In this document: positions 32,344-42,549 of the stretch, piece by piece | How the letters are laid out: each line of letters begins with the position of its first letter | Position numbering within the stretch: the first letter of the stretch is position 1 | Notes under the pieces: model-generated | What the model was told of the DNA's origin: nothing | What the model saw: the letters and a program-made list of their open reading frames with translations, nothing else | The model's database searches: none | Origin: JBGPEQ01 sp050180895 | GTDB lineage: Bacteria; Pseudomonadota; Alphaproteobacteria; Dongiales; Dongiaceae | Length of the DNA: 64,000 nucleotides | Reading direction: 5' to 3' | NCBI GenBank assembly: GCA_050180895.1 | Contig: JBFXDS010000007.1 | Span: forward strand, 128,359-192,358 | Position numbers and translations under genes: made by a program

Positions 32344-32810
32344 TTTCTGTATGACGCCCTCCATGCGGCGCGGCATCCGGCCCGCGATGGGGAAAACACC
32401 CCAGTCTCCCAAAAGATCCGTGGCTTAACGACGACCCTTTACGGCGCATTTACCGAGCGACCTCTAGGCTTTTCCGGACGCAGTCATACCGCACGGATTC
32501 GATGTCGGGGCCGACGCACGCGTTTCAGTGGCGTATGCGATCTTCGATCCTGCGCGTCCCTGCGTTTCGCACGCCGTCGCGCGTGATCGCCGCGGCCGTC
32601 GCTGTCTCTGCTCATGACGGTCGGGACCGTCACGGCCGTCGCCGCGACGGACGGCGTGCCGACGTCATGCGGGGAAAATGGTTAACCAATGATTCACCAT
32701 TGCCGCCTAGGGTGACAGCGCTCGGGTTCCCGCAACCGCCGAGCGGGCGCCGCCGACTCCGCCGCGTCGGAACTCGGGCACGGAACCGTCTCGGAGTCAT
32801 GAGGCAGATC
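32344..32810. other. ~470-bp gap without a convincing gene
   Basis: A frame from about 32532 reads like an N-terminus (MRSSILRVPAFRTPSRVIAAAVAVS) and, one base shifted, LLMTVGTVTAVAA then stop at ~32684, so a broken secreted protein is possible but unsupported. GGTTAACCAATGATTCACC near 32680 is close to, but not, a TTAA-N7-TTAA box. Confidence 0.35.
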
Positions 32811-33752
32811 ATGTCCGCAAGACCTACGCATCCCCGCTGGCGCAGGGGTGCGCAGTCGCTGGGACTGCGCCCGGCGCGATGCGCGGCAGCGCGCCGAGGA
32901 TCGCTGGCCTTTGTTCTCGTTGTCGCGGGTTTGATGTGTTTTGGGGACGCCCGTTGGGTCGGCTCCGCGCACGCCGCCGATGCTGCTGTCGGCGCCAGCC
33001 CCTGGACGGCCGAGCGGGTCCAGGGAAACGTTCGCATCCGTACGGCCGGAGAGGAAGCGCGCGGCTGGCAGCCGCTCGATGGCGCGATCCTGATCGCGGG
33101 GGACGGTGAAGTCGCGACCGGCGCCGACGGCATCGCCGTGCTGGCCAACGGCATCGACCGTATCGAGTTGTCGCCGAACTCCCATGTGGTGCTGCCCGCG
33201 CCGGTCGAGGGGCCGAGCCTGTTGACCCGGATCCGGCAGAGGCTCGGACGCGTGTTCTTCGATGTCGGGCCGCGGCCGGAGCGCCGCTTCGAGGTCGAGG
33301 CGCCGTTCCTGGTCGTGCTCGTCAAAGGCACGCAATTCACCGTGGCGAGCAACTACATCGGCAACAGCGTCGAGGTCAGGGAGGGCACGGTGGAGGCGCG
33401 GCCGGCCGGCGGGGACGGTGCGGGAACCCTGGTCACGGCCGGCGAGACGGCAAGCATACGCGCGGGAAGCAACACGCTCAGCGTCGGCCCGAGCGGCGGT
33501 GGCGGCGGCTCCGGGTCTTCGGGACAGGACGGAGGCAATGCCGACCCGCGATCGGGCGAGTCGGCGACCCGCGGTTCTGGTCCGGGGAGTGATGGGGGTG
33601 CCGGCGGCGCTGGTGACGGCGACGGCAGTGGTGACGGCGACGGCAACAACGGCGGCAACGGTGATGGTGACGGCAACGGCAATGGTGACGGTGATGGTGG
33701 CGGCAGCGGTGATGGCGGCGACGGCGACAATGATGGCGGCGGTGGCTGCTAG
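32811..33752 (+). CDS. FecR-domain protein with a long Gly/Asp-rich tail
   Basis: 313 residues from ATG 32811 (GAGG six bases upstream; ATG 32799 is an alternative). The arginine-rich N-terminus precedes a signal sequence (GSLAFVLVVAGLMCFGDA...AHAAD). The FecR domain follows, about residues 70-210: VQGNVRIRTAGEE.RGWQPLDGAILIAGDGEVATGADGIAVL, SPNSHVVLP, FEVEAPFLVVLVKGTQFTV, VREGTVEARPAGG. The last ~95 residues are Gly/Asp/Asn/Ser repeats ending GGGGC, an unusual terminal cysteine. Stand-alone FecR domains are found near CHASE2 proteins, as here (kinase starts 260 bp downstream), suggesting an envelope-sensing pair. Confidence 0.85.
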   Translation: MSARPTHPRWRRGAQSLGLRPARCAAARRGSLAFVLVVAGLMCFGDARWVGSAHAADAAVGASPWTAERVQGNVRIRTAGEEARGWQPLDGAILIAGDGEVATGADGIAVLANGIDRIELSPNSHVVLPAPVEGPSLLTRIRQRLGRVFFDVGPRPERRFEVEAPFLVVLVKGTQFTVASNYIGNSVEVREGTVEARPAGGDGAGTLVTAGETASIRAGSNTLSVGPSGGGGGSGSSGQDGGNADPRSGESATRGSGPGSDGGAGGAGDGDGSGDGDGNNGGNGDGDGNGNGDGDGGGSGDGGDGDNDGGGGC

Positions 33753-34012
33753 CCTGGCGGCCGTGGGGACCGCGACGGCCGCGCGCGCGGAGGCGCGGAT
33801 TAGGAAGGCTGCCCTATCCTTCCAGCCGCGACCGGTCGGAACGGGTCCGCGCGGGCCGGCCGATCATGCACGATTTCACTGGCTTGGATGACGCACGTGT
33901 GCCCGAATCCGACGGAGCATGACATGGCCAGACGGAGCGCAGCCGGAGCGCAGCCGTCGGCATTGCTCTGCGGATGGTCGCGGGGAACCGGTGCGATACG
34001 GTTGGCAGTCCG

Positions 34013-36658
<2,646 letters not shown>

Positions 36659-36692
36659 CAGCCATCCGGAGCCTACGGATCGGGTGTCTCGT

Positions 36693-37259
36693 CTAGCGCC
36701 GCTTCACCAGGACGATGCGGTCCTCGGCGTCCTCGATCGTCATGCTGTAGCGGCCGAGAACGCTCATGCCCATGAGCGCGTAGCCGCCGATGTCCGCGTC
36801 GCTCATGAAGAGGACCGGCACGCGCTCGATCACGTCGCTGATGTCGGGGCCGCCCAGCTCCACGGAGCGCAGTTGGCCGCGCTGCGCATGGGTGACGCCG
36901 TTGGCGGTCTGAATGCTCGTCGCCGACAGCTCGTTGCTGCGGAAGCCGAGCTTGCGGATCATCGAGGCCGGCAGGACCATGTCGGTGGCGCCGGTGTCCA
37001 CGATCAGCGACACCAGCTGCGTGCGGCCGTTCGGCCCCACCAGCGCGGCGCGGATGATGTGGTGCGGTCCCTGCCGCGACGTCTTCAACGTCAATGTCTT
37101 CGGACCGCTGCTCTCGGCGGCCAGATTGACGCTGGGTTGGGAGTCCGTGCTTCCGAGGGTCCAGCCGAGGAGAACCGTGAGGCCCAGGGCGGCGACGGTT
37201 GCGGCCGCGACGATGAGTCTGTTGATGGCCGCCTCCTTGGCCCTTGGGCTGCGGATCAT
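36693..37259 (-). CDS. Retropepsin-like aspartic protease (TIGR02281, clan AA)
   Basis: 188 residues; the ATG is at 37259. One N-terminal membrane helix (LIVAAATVAALGLTVLLGW) anchors a periplasmic protease domain. The active-site motif is LIVDTGATDMVLP, followed by the family's flap and core pattern (ALMGMSVLGRYSMTIEDAEDRIVLVKR). The protein is expected to act as a dimer, because only one D-T-G is present. Its upstream region carries two exact TTAA-N7-TTAA boxes, so cell-cycle control by CtrA is plausible. It converges with the kinase gene, 34 bp apart. Confidence 0.92.
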   Translation of the reverse strand: MIRSPRAKEAAINRLIVAAATVAALGLTVLLGWTLGSTDSQPSVNLAAESSGPKTLTLKTSRQGPHHIIRAALVGPNGRTQLVSLIVDTGATDMVLPASMIRKLGFRSNELSATSIQTANGVTHAQRGQLRSVELGGPDISDVIERVPVLFMSDADIGGYALMGMSVLGRYSMTIEDAEDRIVLVKRR

Positions 37260-37275
37260 AGTAGGCGGCCCAGGG

Positions 37276-37290
37276 TTAAGCCCCGGTTAA
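37276..37290. promoter_or_regulatory. CtrA-type box TTAA-N7-TTAA (proximal)
   Basis: TTAA-GCCCCGG-TTAA, 17 bp upstream of the protease start codon. The exact spacing matches the CtrA consensus known from Caulobacter and relatives. Confidence 0.6.
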
Positions 37291-37319
37291 GGATTGCCGC
37301 TGCAAGAAAAGCCGCCGCA

Positions 37320-37334
37320 TTAACCGGCCATTAA
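37320..37334. promoter_or_regulatory. CtrA-type box TTAA-N7-TTAA (distal)
   Basis: TTAA-CCGGCCA-TTAA, 44 bp from the proximal box centre to centre and about 61 bp upstream of the protease start. TTAA is rare in DNA this GC-rich, so a pair is unlikely by chance. Confidence 0.62.
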
Positions 37335-37383
37335 GACCTCGCGGCCATAATCCGGTCACTGACTTCCTCCAATCATCGACTTC

Positions 37384-37414
37384 AAGGCCGCGCCTGTCGC
37401 GGCCTTTCTTTTTT
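37384..37414 (+). terminator. Rho-independent terminator with no upstream gene (possible sRNA end)
   Basis: AAGGCCGCG, loop CCTGT and CGCGGCCTT form a perfect 9-bp stem followed by TCTTTTTT. It lies rightward between the divergent protease and phhA genes, where no gene ends; either a small RNA ends here or it attenuates phhA transcription. Confidence 0.8.
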
Positions 37415-37535
37415 CCCGGCAGAGTCATCGACGGCCGGCGAATCCCGGCGGATAATGGGCTTGACCGGGGCGCTGTCGACGCCCACATCGCAGGGTGCAG
37501 CGCCCAGCTTTCCGACCGCGTAGGCGAGGCCGGCC

Positions 37536-38405
37536 ATGGATGTCCGGGCCGATCATACGATCGATCAGCAGTGGGAGACGTACACCCCGGCGGAGCATGC
37601 CCGCTGGCGCGCGCTGTTCGCCCGCCAGGCGGCGCTGCTCGAGCGCCGGGCGACGCCGGAGTTCCTGTCCGGCTTGAAGAAGCTCGGCGTGGCGGCCGAC
37701 GGCATCCCCGACTTCCGCCGCCTCAACGACGTGCTGACGAAGGCGACCGACTGGCGCATCGTCGCCGTGCCGGGTCTGGTTCCCGACGACGTCTTCTTCG
37801 AGCATCTCGCCAACCGGCGCTTCGTGGCCACCTGCTTCATCCGCGCGCCGGAGCAGATGGACTATATCGCCGAGCCCGACGTGTTCCATGATATCTACGG
37901 TCACGTCCCCATGCTGGTGCATCCGGTCTTTGCCGACTACATGCAGGCCTATGGCCGTGGCGGCATCAAGGCGCTCAAGCTCGGCAGCCTGACTCAGCTG
38001 GCGCGGCTCTACTGGTACACCGTGGAGTTCGGGCTGATCCGCACCGCCGACGGGCTGCGCATCTACGGCTCGGGCATCGTGTCGTCGAAGACGGAGTCGA
38101 TCTATTGCCTTGAGGACCCCAGTCCCAACCGCATCGCCTTCGATCTGAAGCGCATCATGCGCACCGAATACCAGATCGACCGCTTCCAGGACTGCTACTT
38201 CGTCATCGACAGCTTCGAGCAGCTGTTCGATGCCACCCGGCCGGATTTCACGCCGATCTACCGCGAGCTCGCGCAGCTGCCCGACATCGCCTCCGATCTG
38301 GTTCTTGAGAGCGATCGCTTGCTGGCACCGAATTTAGTGCGCAAAACGCAACCGGTTACGCGACGTCGTCACAGAAAAATCACACCCGGAACCCCGGCAG
38401 TTTAG
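37536..38405 (+). CDS. phhA: Phenylalanine 4-monooxygenase
   Basis: Pterin-dependent non-heme iron hydroxylase converting phenylalanine to tyrosine. 289 residues, typical for bacterial single-domain enzymes. The iron ligands are visible as His118 and His123 (PDVFHDIYGHVPM) and Glu164 (WYTVEFGL). Other family segments are GFLxxLKKLG-like FLSGLKKLGVAADGIPDF and YGSGIVSSKTES. The ATG at 37536 begins MDVRADHTIDQQWETYTPAEH. The C-terminal ~25 residues are Arg/Thr-rich and beyond the catalytic core. No pterin dehydratase gene is adjacent. A terminator lies upstream and another 130 bp downstream. Confidence 0.97.
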   Translation: MDVRADHTIDQQWETYTPAEHARWRALFARQAALLERRATPEFLSGLKKLGVAADGIPDFRRLNDVLTKATDWRIVAVPGLVPDDVFFEHLANRRFVATCFIRAPEQMDYIAEPDVFHDIYGHVPMLVHPVFADYMQAYGRGGIKALKLGSLTQLARLYWYTVEFGLIRTADGLRIYGSGIVSSKTESIYCLEDPSPNRIAFDLKRIMRTEYQIDRFQDCYFVIDSFEQLFDATRPDFTPIYRELAQLPDIASDLVLESDRLLAPNLVRKTQPVTRRRHRKITPGTPAV

Positions 38406-38432
38406 GTAAATCTGTAACCCGACACGGTCGAG

Positions 38433-38451
38433 ATCCGCCACTCTGGCGGAT
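38433..38451. other. Short perfect hairpin after phhA
   Basis: ATCCGCCA-CTC-TGGCGGAT gives an 8-bp stem with a three-base loop. With the terminator at 38536-38563 it makes the phhA 3' region (38406-38563) look structured; it is either a long 3' UTR or a separate small RNA. From 38564 to 38740 nothing else is evident. Confidence 0.4.
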
Positions 38452-38535
38452 GGCTGCTGTCCTGTCTGTCCTCCGAGCTAGGGGGTGCTTGCATCGCCGA
38501 CGCAACGAGGACTTTTCCACCCACACGCAAACTCT

Positions 38536-38563
38536 TAACCCCGCCTTCGGGCGGGGTTTCTTT
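38536..38563 (+). terminator. Strong rho-independent terminator downstream of phhA
   Basis: AACCCCGCC, tetraloop TTCG and GGCGGGGTT form a perfect 9-bp stem followed by TCTTTT. It separates phhA from the FecR-domain gene. Confidence 0.92.
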
Positions 38564-38740
38564 TCCTGCCGATGTTACCGGCGCTGTCGCCCGTGATCCT
38601 TTCACGATATCAATATGATGGCGCGCTTGGCTGCAATTTTGCTAAAATTTTGGGCAACGATCCCCGGAGGTCCGGCCAACTGTCGGCTGCCCGAGGGTGG
38701 CAATGATTGGTGGCGACACGGTTAGGCCCTTGCCGCGGCA

Positions 38741-39385
38741 ATGAATAAGTTCCTCTTATGGACCGCGCTCGCGGCAGCGGTCATGCTGCCGCAGCCGTCA
38801 TCGGCGGAGGTCGCCGGCGCCGTCGCCGCGGTCCGCGTCTGGGCCTACGGGACGCCGCCCGATGAAACGAACCGGCGCGACCTCTTCCTGCAGGACGAGG
38901 TCCAGGTGCGCGAGTTGCTGGAAACCGTGGAGCACGGATCCCTCCATGTCCGGTTGCGGGACGATACGATGCTGCGGCTGGGCTCGGCGTCGCGCGTGGT
39001 GGTGGATGAGTTCGTCTACGATCCCGATGCCGGTTCGTCGAGCCTGCTGGCGCGCATCACCCGGGGCGTCTGTCGTTTCGTCACCGGCACGGCCGCCCGC
39101 CGGACGCTCGAGGTGACGACGCCGGCAGCGACGATCGCCGCGCGCGGGACCGTGTTCTCGGTATGGATCGCGGCGGACGGCTCCACGACCGTCTGGGTCC
39201 AGGAAGGACAGGTGGAGGTCACGCCGCTGGATGGGGCCGCGGCGGCCCTGGTCGAAGCCGGCGAGATCGTGCTGGCGCCGATCGGCGGCGGCGGCGTTCA
39301 ACGGGATGCGGTGCGCCCGGCGCCGGATTCCGGAATCGCCGACACTCCGCGGGTCCGCATCATCCGACGCAAGGCGATCAAGTAG
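38741..39385 (+). CDS. FecR-domain periplasmic protein
   Basis: 214 residues. Signal peptide MNKFLLWTALAAAVMLPQPSSAE, then a FecR domain: VAAVRVWAYGTPP, DEVQVRELLETVEHGSLHVRLRDDTMLRLGSASRVVVDEFVYDPDAG, VTTPAATIAARGTVFSVWI and VWVQEGQVEVTP. The segment TP-A-A-T-I-A-A-R-G-T corresponds to the conserved core. Unlike the FecR at 32811 it lacks a low-complexity tail and ends in a short basic segment (RVRIIRRKAIK). No sigma factor or TonB receptor is adjacent, so it is not a classical iron-citrate regulator. Confidence 0.88.
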   Translation: MNKFLLWTALAAAVMLPQPSSAEVAGAVAAVRVWAYGTPPDETNRRDLFLQDEVQVRELLETVEHGSLHVRLRDDTMLRLGSASRVVVDEFVYDPDAGSSSLLARITRGVCRFVTGTAARRTLEVTTPAATIAARGTVFSVWIAADGSTTVWVQEGQVEVTPLDGAAAALVEAGEIVLAPIGGGGVQRDAVRPAPDSGIADTPRVRIIRRKAIK

Positions 39386-39416
39386 ATCGGGTCGCCCCTC
39401 GACGGCGGACCGACGG

Positions 39417-40118
39417 CTATCGCCGCTCCACCGGCGCATGCGCCGCGAGCAGCTTGGCGAGCCGATGCACCGCCGTGGCCAGTGAGACGAGCTGTTCGCC
39501 CTGGCGGGTCGCGGCGGACCGCAGTTCGGCGACTTCGGCGGTGAGGGCGGCAGCCACCTCGCCCTGGCCGAGCTGCTGCTCCAGCCGCTGCAGGGCCCGC
39601 GACTGGTCTTCACTCTTGCGCGCGAGGCGGTCGATTTCGGCGCCTTGCCTGGCGACGGCGGCCACCATCGGCGGCTCGCTCATCGCCGCGGCCGGTGTGG
39701 CTTGCGGTGCCTTGGGCGGGGGAGCCGCGGCACCCGGTCGTTCATCGGCGCGTTCGACGGGGACGACGGGTTCCGTCTCGGCGAGCGCGCTCAAGGCCGC
39801 CGACAGGCGCGGGTTCTCGCGCGCCCCCGCCTTCACCCGGCAGCGAAAGGCGATGACGTTGCTCTTGCGCGGCGCGGCGTTCCCTTCGCTCGGCGACGCG
39901 GTCGAGGCGCGGCTCGTCGGCGGCCGGCGGGCGTTGTCGCGTCCGGCCTCGCGAAACGCGATCTTCTGCGCCAGCGTCTGCAGTTCCTGAAGCGCGCGCT
40001 CGGCCGCGGCGGCGTTGGTGCCGGCGTTCATGGTGAGCGCCGCGCACAGCTGGTTGTAGCGTGCACGCAACTCGGCCGTGTCGTCGCCACGGCGTATTGG
40101 CTGCTCGCTCGATGCCAT
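39417..40118 (-). CDS. Hypothetical protein with C-terminal coiled coil
   Basis: 233 residues, unrecognised. The ATG at 40118 begins MASSEQPIRRGDDTAELRARYNQLCAALTMNAGTNAAAAERAL, a helical region. Residues ~65-90 carry Ser/Thr/Arg-rich sequence, ~110-150 a Pro/Ala linker (GAAAPPPKAPQATPAAA), and ~150-225 a heptad-like helix (VARQGAEIDRLARKSEDQSRALQRLEQQLGQ...). No membrane segment or signal peptide. It converges with the FecR gene and has no operon partner. Cytoplasmic scaffold-type protein is a guess. Confidence 0.68.
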   Translation of the reverse strand: MASSEQPIRRGDDTAELRARYNQLCAALTMNAGTNAAAAERALQELQTLAQKIAFREAGRDNARRPPTSRASTASPSEGNAAPRKSNVIAFRCRVKAGARENPRLSAALSALAETEPVVPVERADERPGAAAPPPKAPQATPAAAMSEPPMVAAVARQGAEIDRLARKSEDQSRALQRLEQQLGQGEVAAALTAEVAELRSAATRQGEQLVSLATAVHRLAKLLAAHAPVERR

Positions 40119-40311
40119 CCTGTCAGCCGGTGTCGTCGCGCCGGCGCGGTGCTTTGTTCTGCTCCGGGGGCATTCGCCGCCGGAGATCTTTCGTCCTCAC
40201 CGCGCCAACCCATATTTGCCTTGCCATGGTCGCTCAGAACCCGGGGAAACGCAAGATTTCATCATGGTTTACGGCTGTATGGTTGATGGCCGTGGCTGAA
40301 GCCGGAAAGGC

Positions 40312-41910
40312 TCAGCCGAGGAACGGCGCGTCCTCGCGCAGCTCGATCAGGGTCGGACCATCGGCGGCGAAGGCGGCGGCGAGCGCCGCCTTGAACCGGC
40401 CGAGGCTGGTCGGCCGCACGGTCCGGCAGCCGAAGGCCTTGCCGAGCTTGATGAAGTCGGGATTGCGCTGGCGCACGCCCAGCTCGGGGATGCCGCGCTC
40501 GACCATGCCCTCGGCGATCTGGGCGAGGGCGTCGTTGTTCCACAGGACGATGGCGATCGGCAGCCGCAGCTCGACCGCCGTGGCCAGCTCCTGGACGGTG
40601 AACAGGAAGCCGGCGTCGCCGGCCAGGGCGACGGTGGCGCGTTCCGGTGCCGCCAGCTTGGCGCCGATGGCCGCCGGCAGCGCATAGCCGAGGGTGCCGT
40701 AGCCGAGCGGATGGAACCAGCAGCGCGGCCGCTCGCAGCGGAAGTAGTAGCAGCCGGTATAGGCGATCTGCGTCATGTCGCTGGCGACGATGCCGTCCGC
40801 CGGCAGCGCCGCGCGCAGGGCGTCGAGCACGCGCGCATGCTTCTGTTGCAGTGGCGCCAGGGCGGGCCGGATGCCGTCACGCAGACGGGCCAGCGCGGCG
40901 CGGTCGATCTCGCTGCGCGATCCGCTGGTGATGGCGTCACGCAGAGCGGCGAGGGCGGCCGCCCCATCGGCGTGGATGGCGATGGCCGGGTCGTAATCGC
41001 GCGTGAGCGTGGCGGCATCGATATCGATGCGGATCAGCTTGCCGCCAATGGGAAGCCGGTCGATCCAGGAATCGGTCTCCGCCAGCTCGGTGCCGACGGC
41101 GATGACGACGTCGGCCTGGCGCAGCAGCTCTTGCGTTGGCGCCAGCGTCAGGGTGGAGCCGACGCAGAGCGGATGGCTGTCCGGCACCGCGCCCTTGGCC
41201 GCCACGGTCGGAATGACCGCCGCGTTAACCTTCTCGGCCAGCGCCGCGACCTGGCCGCCGCCGTCGACGATACCGCCGCCGCAAACGATCATCGGCCGGC
41301 GCGCTGCGGCGATCAACGCCGCCGCCTGCGCGATCCGCTCGGGCGCAGGGGCAGGCGGCCTGGCCGTGGCGGCACGTTGACCCAGCGCCGGTCCCGGTGC
41401 CTCCAGCAGATCCAGGGGCAGTTCGATATGGACGGGCCGCGGCCGGCCGGCCTCGAAGATGCGGTAGGCGTCGGCATAGGCGGCCGGCAGTTCGCCGGCC
41501 TGGCGGACGGTGCGGCTGAAGGCTGTCAGTGGGGCCATCGCCGCCTGCTGGGAGGTGATCTCGTGCAGCCGGCCGCGGCCCTTGCCCAGATCGTCGGTGG
41601 CGTTGACGCTCGACAGCACCAGCATCGGCACCGAATCCGAATAGGCTTGGCCGATCGGCGTTGCCGCATTGGTCATCCCCGGCCCGGTGATCAGCACGCA
41701 GACGCCCGGCCGGCCTGAGGCGCGGGCATAGCCGTCGGCCATGAAGCCGGCGCCTTGTTCATGACGGACGGCGACATGCCGGATATGGCTGTCGGCGAGC
41801 CCGCGATAGAGCTCGAGGGTGTGGACGCCCGGGATGCCGAAGACGGTATCGACGCCATAGCGTTCGAGCAGGGCGATGGCGGCTTGGCCACAGGTCTGAT
41901 TGGTTGTCAT
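40312..41910 (-). CDS. Thiamine-diphosphate enzyme, 5-guanidino-2-oxopentanoate decarboxylase-like
   Basis: 532 residues of the acetolactate synthase/benzoylformate decarboxylase family. The catalytic Glu region is VAVRHEQGAGFMADGYARASG, and the TPP/Mg site is GDAGFLFTVQELATAVELRLPIAIVLWNN. The sequence SSVNATDDLGKGRGRLHEITSQQAAMAPLTAFSRTVR is characteristic of AruI, which decarboxylates 2-ketoarginine in the arginine transaminase pathway. AruH is not nearby, so the specific substrate is a family-level inference; a generic acetolactate-synthase-like enzyme is the alternative. Start at 41910 (MTTNQTCGQAAIALLERYGVDTVFGIPG). It is leftward and alone. Confidence 0.85.
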   Translation of the reverse strand: MTTNQTCGQAAIALLERYGVDTVFGIPGVHTLELYRGLADSHIRHVAVRHEQGAGFMADGYARASGRPGVCVLITGPGMTNAATPIGQAYSDSVPMLVLSSVNATDDLGKGRGRLHEITSQQAAMAPLTAFSRTVRQAGELPAAYADAYRIFEAGRPRPVHIELPLDLLEAPGPALGQRAATARPPAPAPERIAQAAALIAAARRPMIVCGGGIVDGGGQVAALAEKVNAAVIPTVAAKGAVPDSHPLCVGSTLTLAPTQELLRQADVVIAVGTELAETDSWIDRLPIGGKLIRIDIDAATLTRDYDPAIAIHADGAAALAALRDAITSGSRSEIDRAALARLRDGIRPALAPLQQKHARVLDALRAALPADGIVASDMTQIAYTGCYYFRCERPRCWFHPLGYGTLGYALPAAIGAKLAAPERATVALAGDAGFLFTVQELATAVELRLPIAIVLWNNDALAQIAEGMVERGIPELGVRQRNPDFIKLGKAFGCRTVRPTSLGRFKAALAAAFAADGPTLIELREDAPFLG

Positions 41911-42103
41911 GGCACTCGGTCGTTCCGGGTTCGATCGCGAGGAGAGAGGGTGGGATGCAATGCGATCATCCAGGCTCGGAGCGGCTTTGGCAACGCGACC
42001 GTAGGAAATCCGATCTTCATCTTATCTTCACTATCCTCGCTATCCACAAGGGGACGGCCCGTCCGATCGGTGCTAGCCTCCCCGCGCATCGAAGGGTGAG
42101 GCC

Positions 42104-42280
42104 GTGCCCGACATCATCAGCCCTTACCTCAAGCGCCCGCTCCGCTCGCTGGAGGAAGTCATCGCCGAGGCTGGGCCGACGCGGCCGGCGGACCCTGCCG
42201 TTGCGCTGAACCGCCCGCCTGCTGCGGATCGTCCGGAGACGCCGCCGCGTTCCGCCGACGGACAACCCGCTCCACGATAG
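42104..42280 (+). CDS. Small 58-residue protein
   Basis: Starts with GTG at 42104, preceded by GGGTGAGG. The translation begins MPDIISPYLKRPLRSLEEVIAEAG and continues with Pro/Arg/Ala-rich sequence (PTRPADPAVALNRPPAADRP) to TAG at 42278. The N-terminal P-Y-L-K-R-P-L-R-S-L-E-E-V segment looks like a conserved short linear motif and is recalled from other alphaproteobacterial small proteins; the tail is probably disordered. It lies in a 640-bp region that also holds a CtrA-type box and parS. Confidence 0.6.
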   Translation: MPDIISPYLKRPLRSLEEVIAEAGPTRPADPAVALNRPPAADRPETPPRSADGQPAPR

Positions 42281-42327
42281 GCGCGCCGGGCCGCCGGGGC
42301 GGGAAGTCCCGGCGCGGTTGGCAGACT

Positions 42328-42342
42328 TTAACGTAACGTTAA
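42328..42342. promoter_or_regulatory. CtrA-type box TTAA-N7-TTAA next to parS
   Basis: TTAACGTAACGTTAA: exact TTAA-N7-TTAA and also palindromic around its central A. It lies 48 bp after the small protein and 80 bp before parS, and about 210 bp upstream of the racemase-family start. Confidence 0.55.
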
Positions 42343-42421
42343 GGCGCAATGCGGTGCAGGCGACCCCATCATCGTCTGAATGGCAAGGATATATTGCATT
42401 TTATCGATTTCGAGGTGCGCA

Positions 42422-42437
42422 TGTTTCACGTGAAACA
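42422..42437. promoter_or_regulatory. parS: parS site (ParB-binding centromere)
   Basis: TGTTTCACGTGAAACA matches the near-universal bacterial chromosomal parS consensus in all 16 positions, and the palindrome extends one base each side (42421-42438). ParB loads here and spreads to form the segregation complex. Chromosomal parS sites cluster near the replication origin, so this window is probably origin-proximal. parAB are not in the window. A DnaA-box-like CTATCCACA (one mismatch) lies at 42040-42048. Confidence 0.9.
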
Positions 42438-42549
42438 TTGCCGCTGACGGCGTGAGACGGGCCATGAGACCGGGACAAGTGACAGCTCCATGGCTGCCCG
42501 GCTATCATGCGACGACGCATCTGCTCGACACCATGGAAAGCTTGTCCCC

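Noticed and set aside
32041..32586. 181-codon rightward open frame downstream of the Tyr/Asp-rich lipoprotein
   Set aside because: Overlaps the DUF962 gene antisense and has no ribosome-binding site or domain.
33590..33750. Tandem GGTGACGGC repeats resembling a minisatellite or CRISPR
   Set aside because: In-frame Gly/Asp codons forming the tail of the FecR-domain protein.
38741..39385. FecIRA-type iron-citrate regulation
   Set aside because: No ECF sigma factor or TonB-dependent receptor is adjacent; only the FecR domain is present.
42001..42440. Full oriC
   Set aside because: Only one imperfect DnaA box is visible and no dnaA, hemE or gidA-type neighbours; kept as a hint in the findings only.
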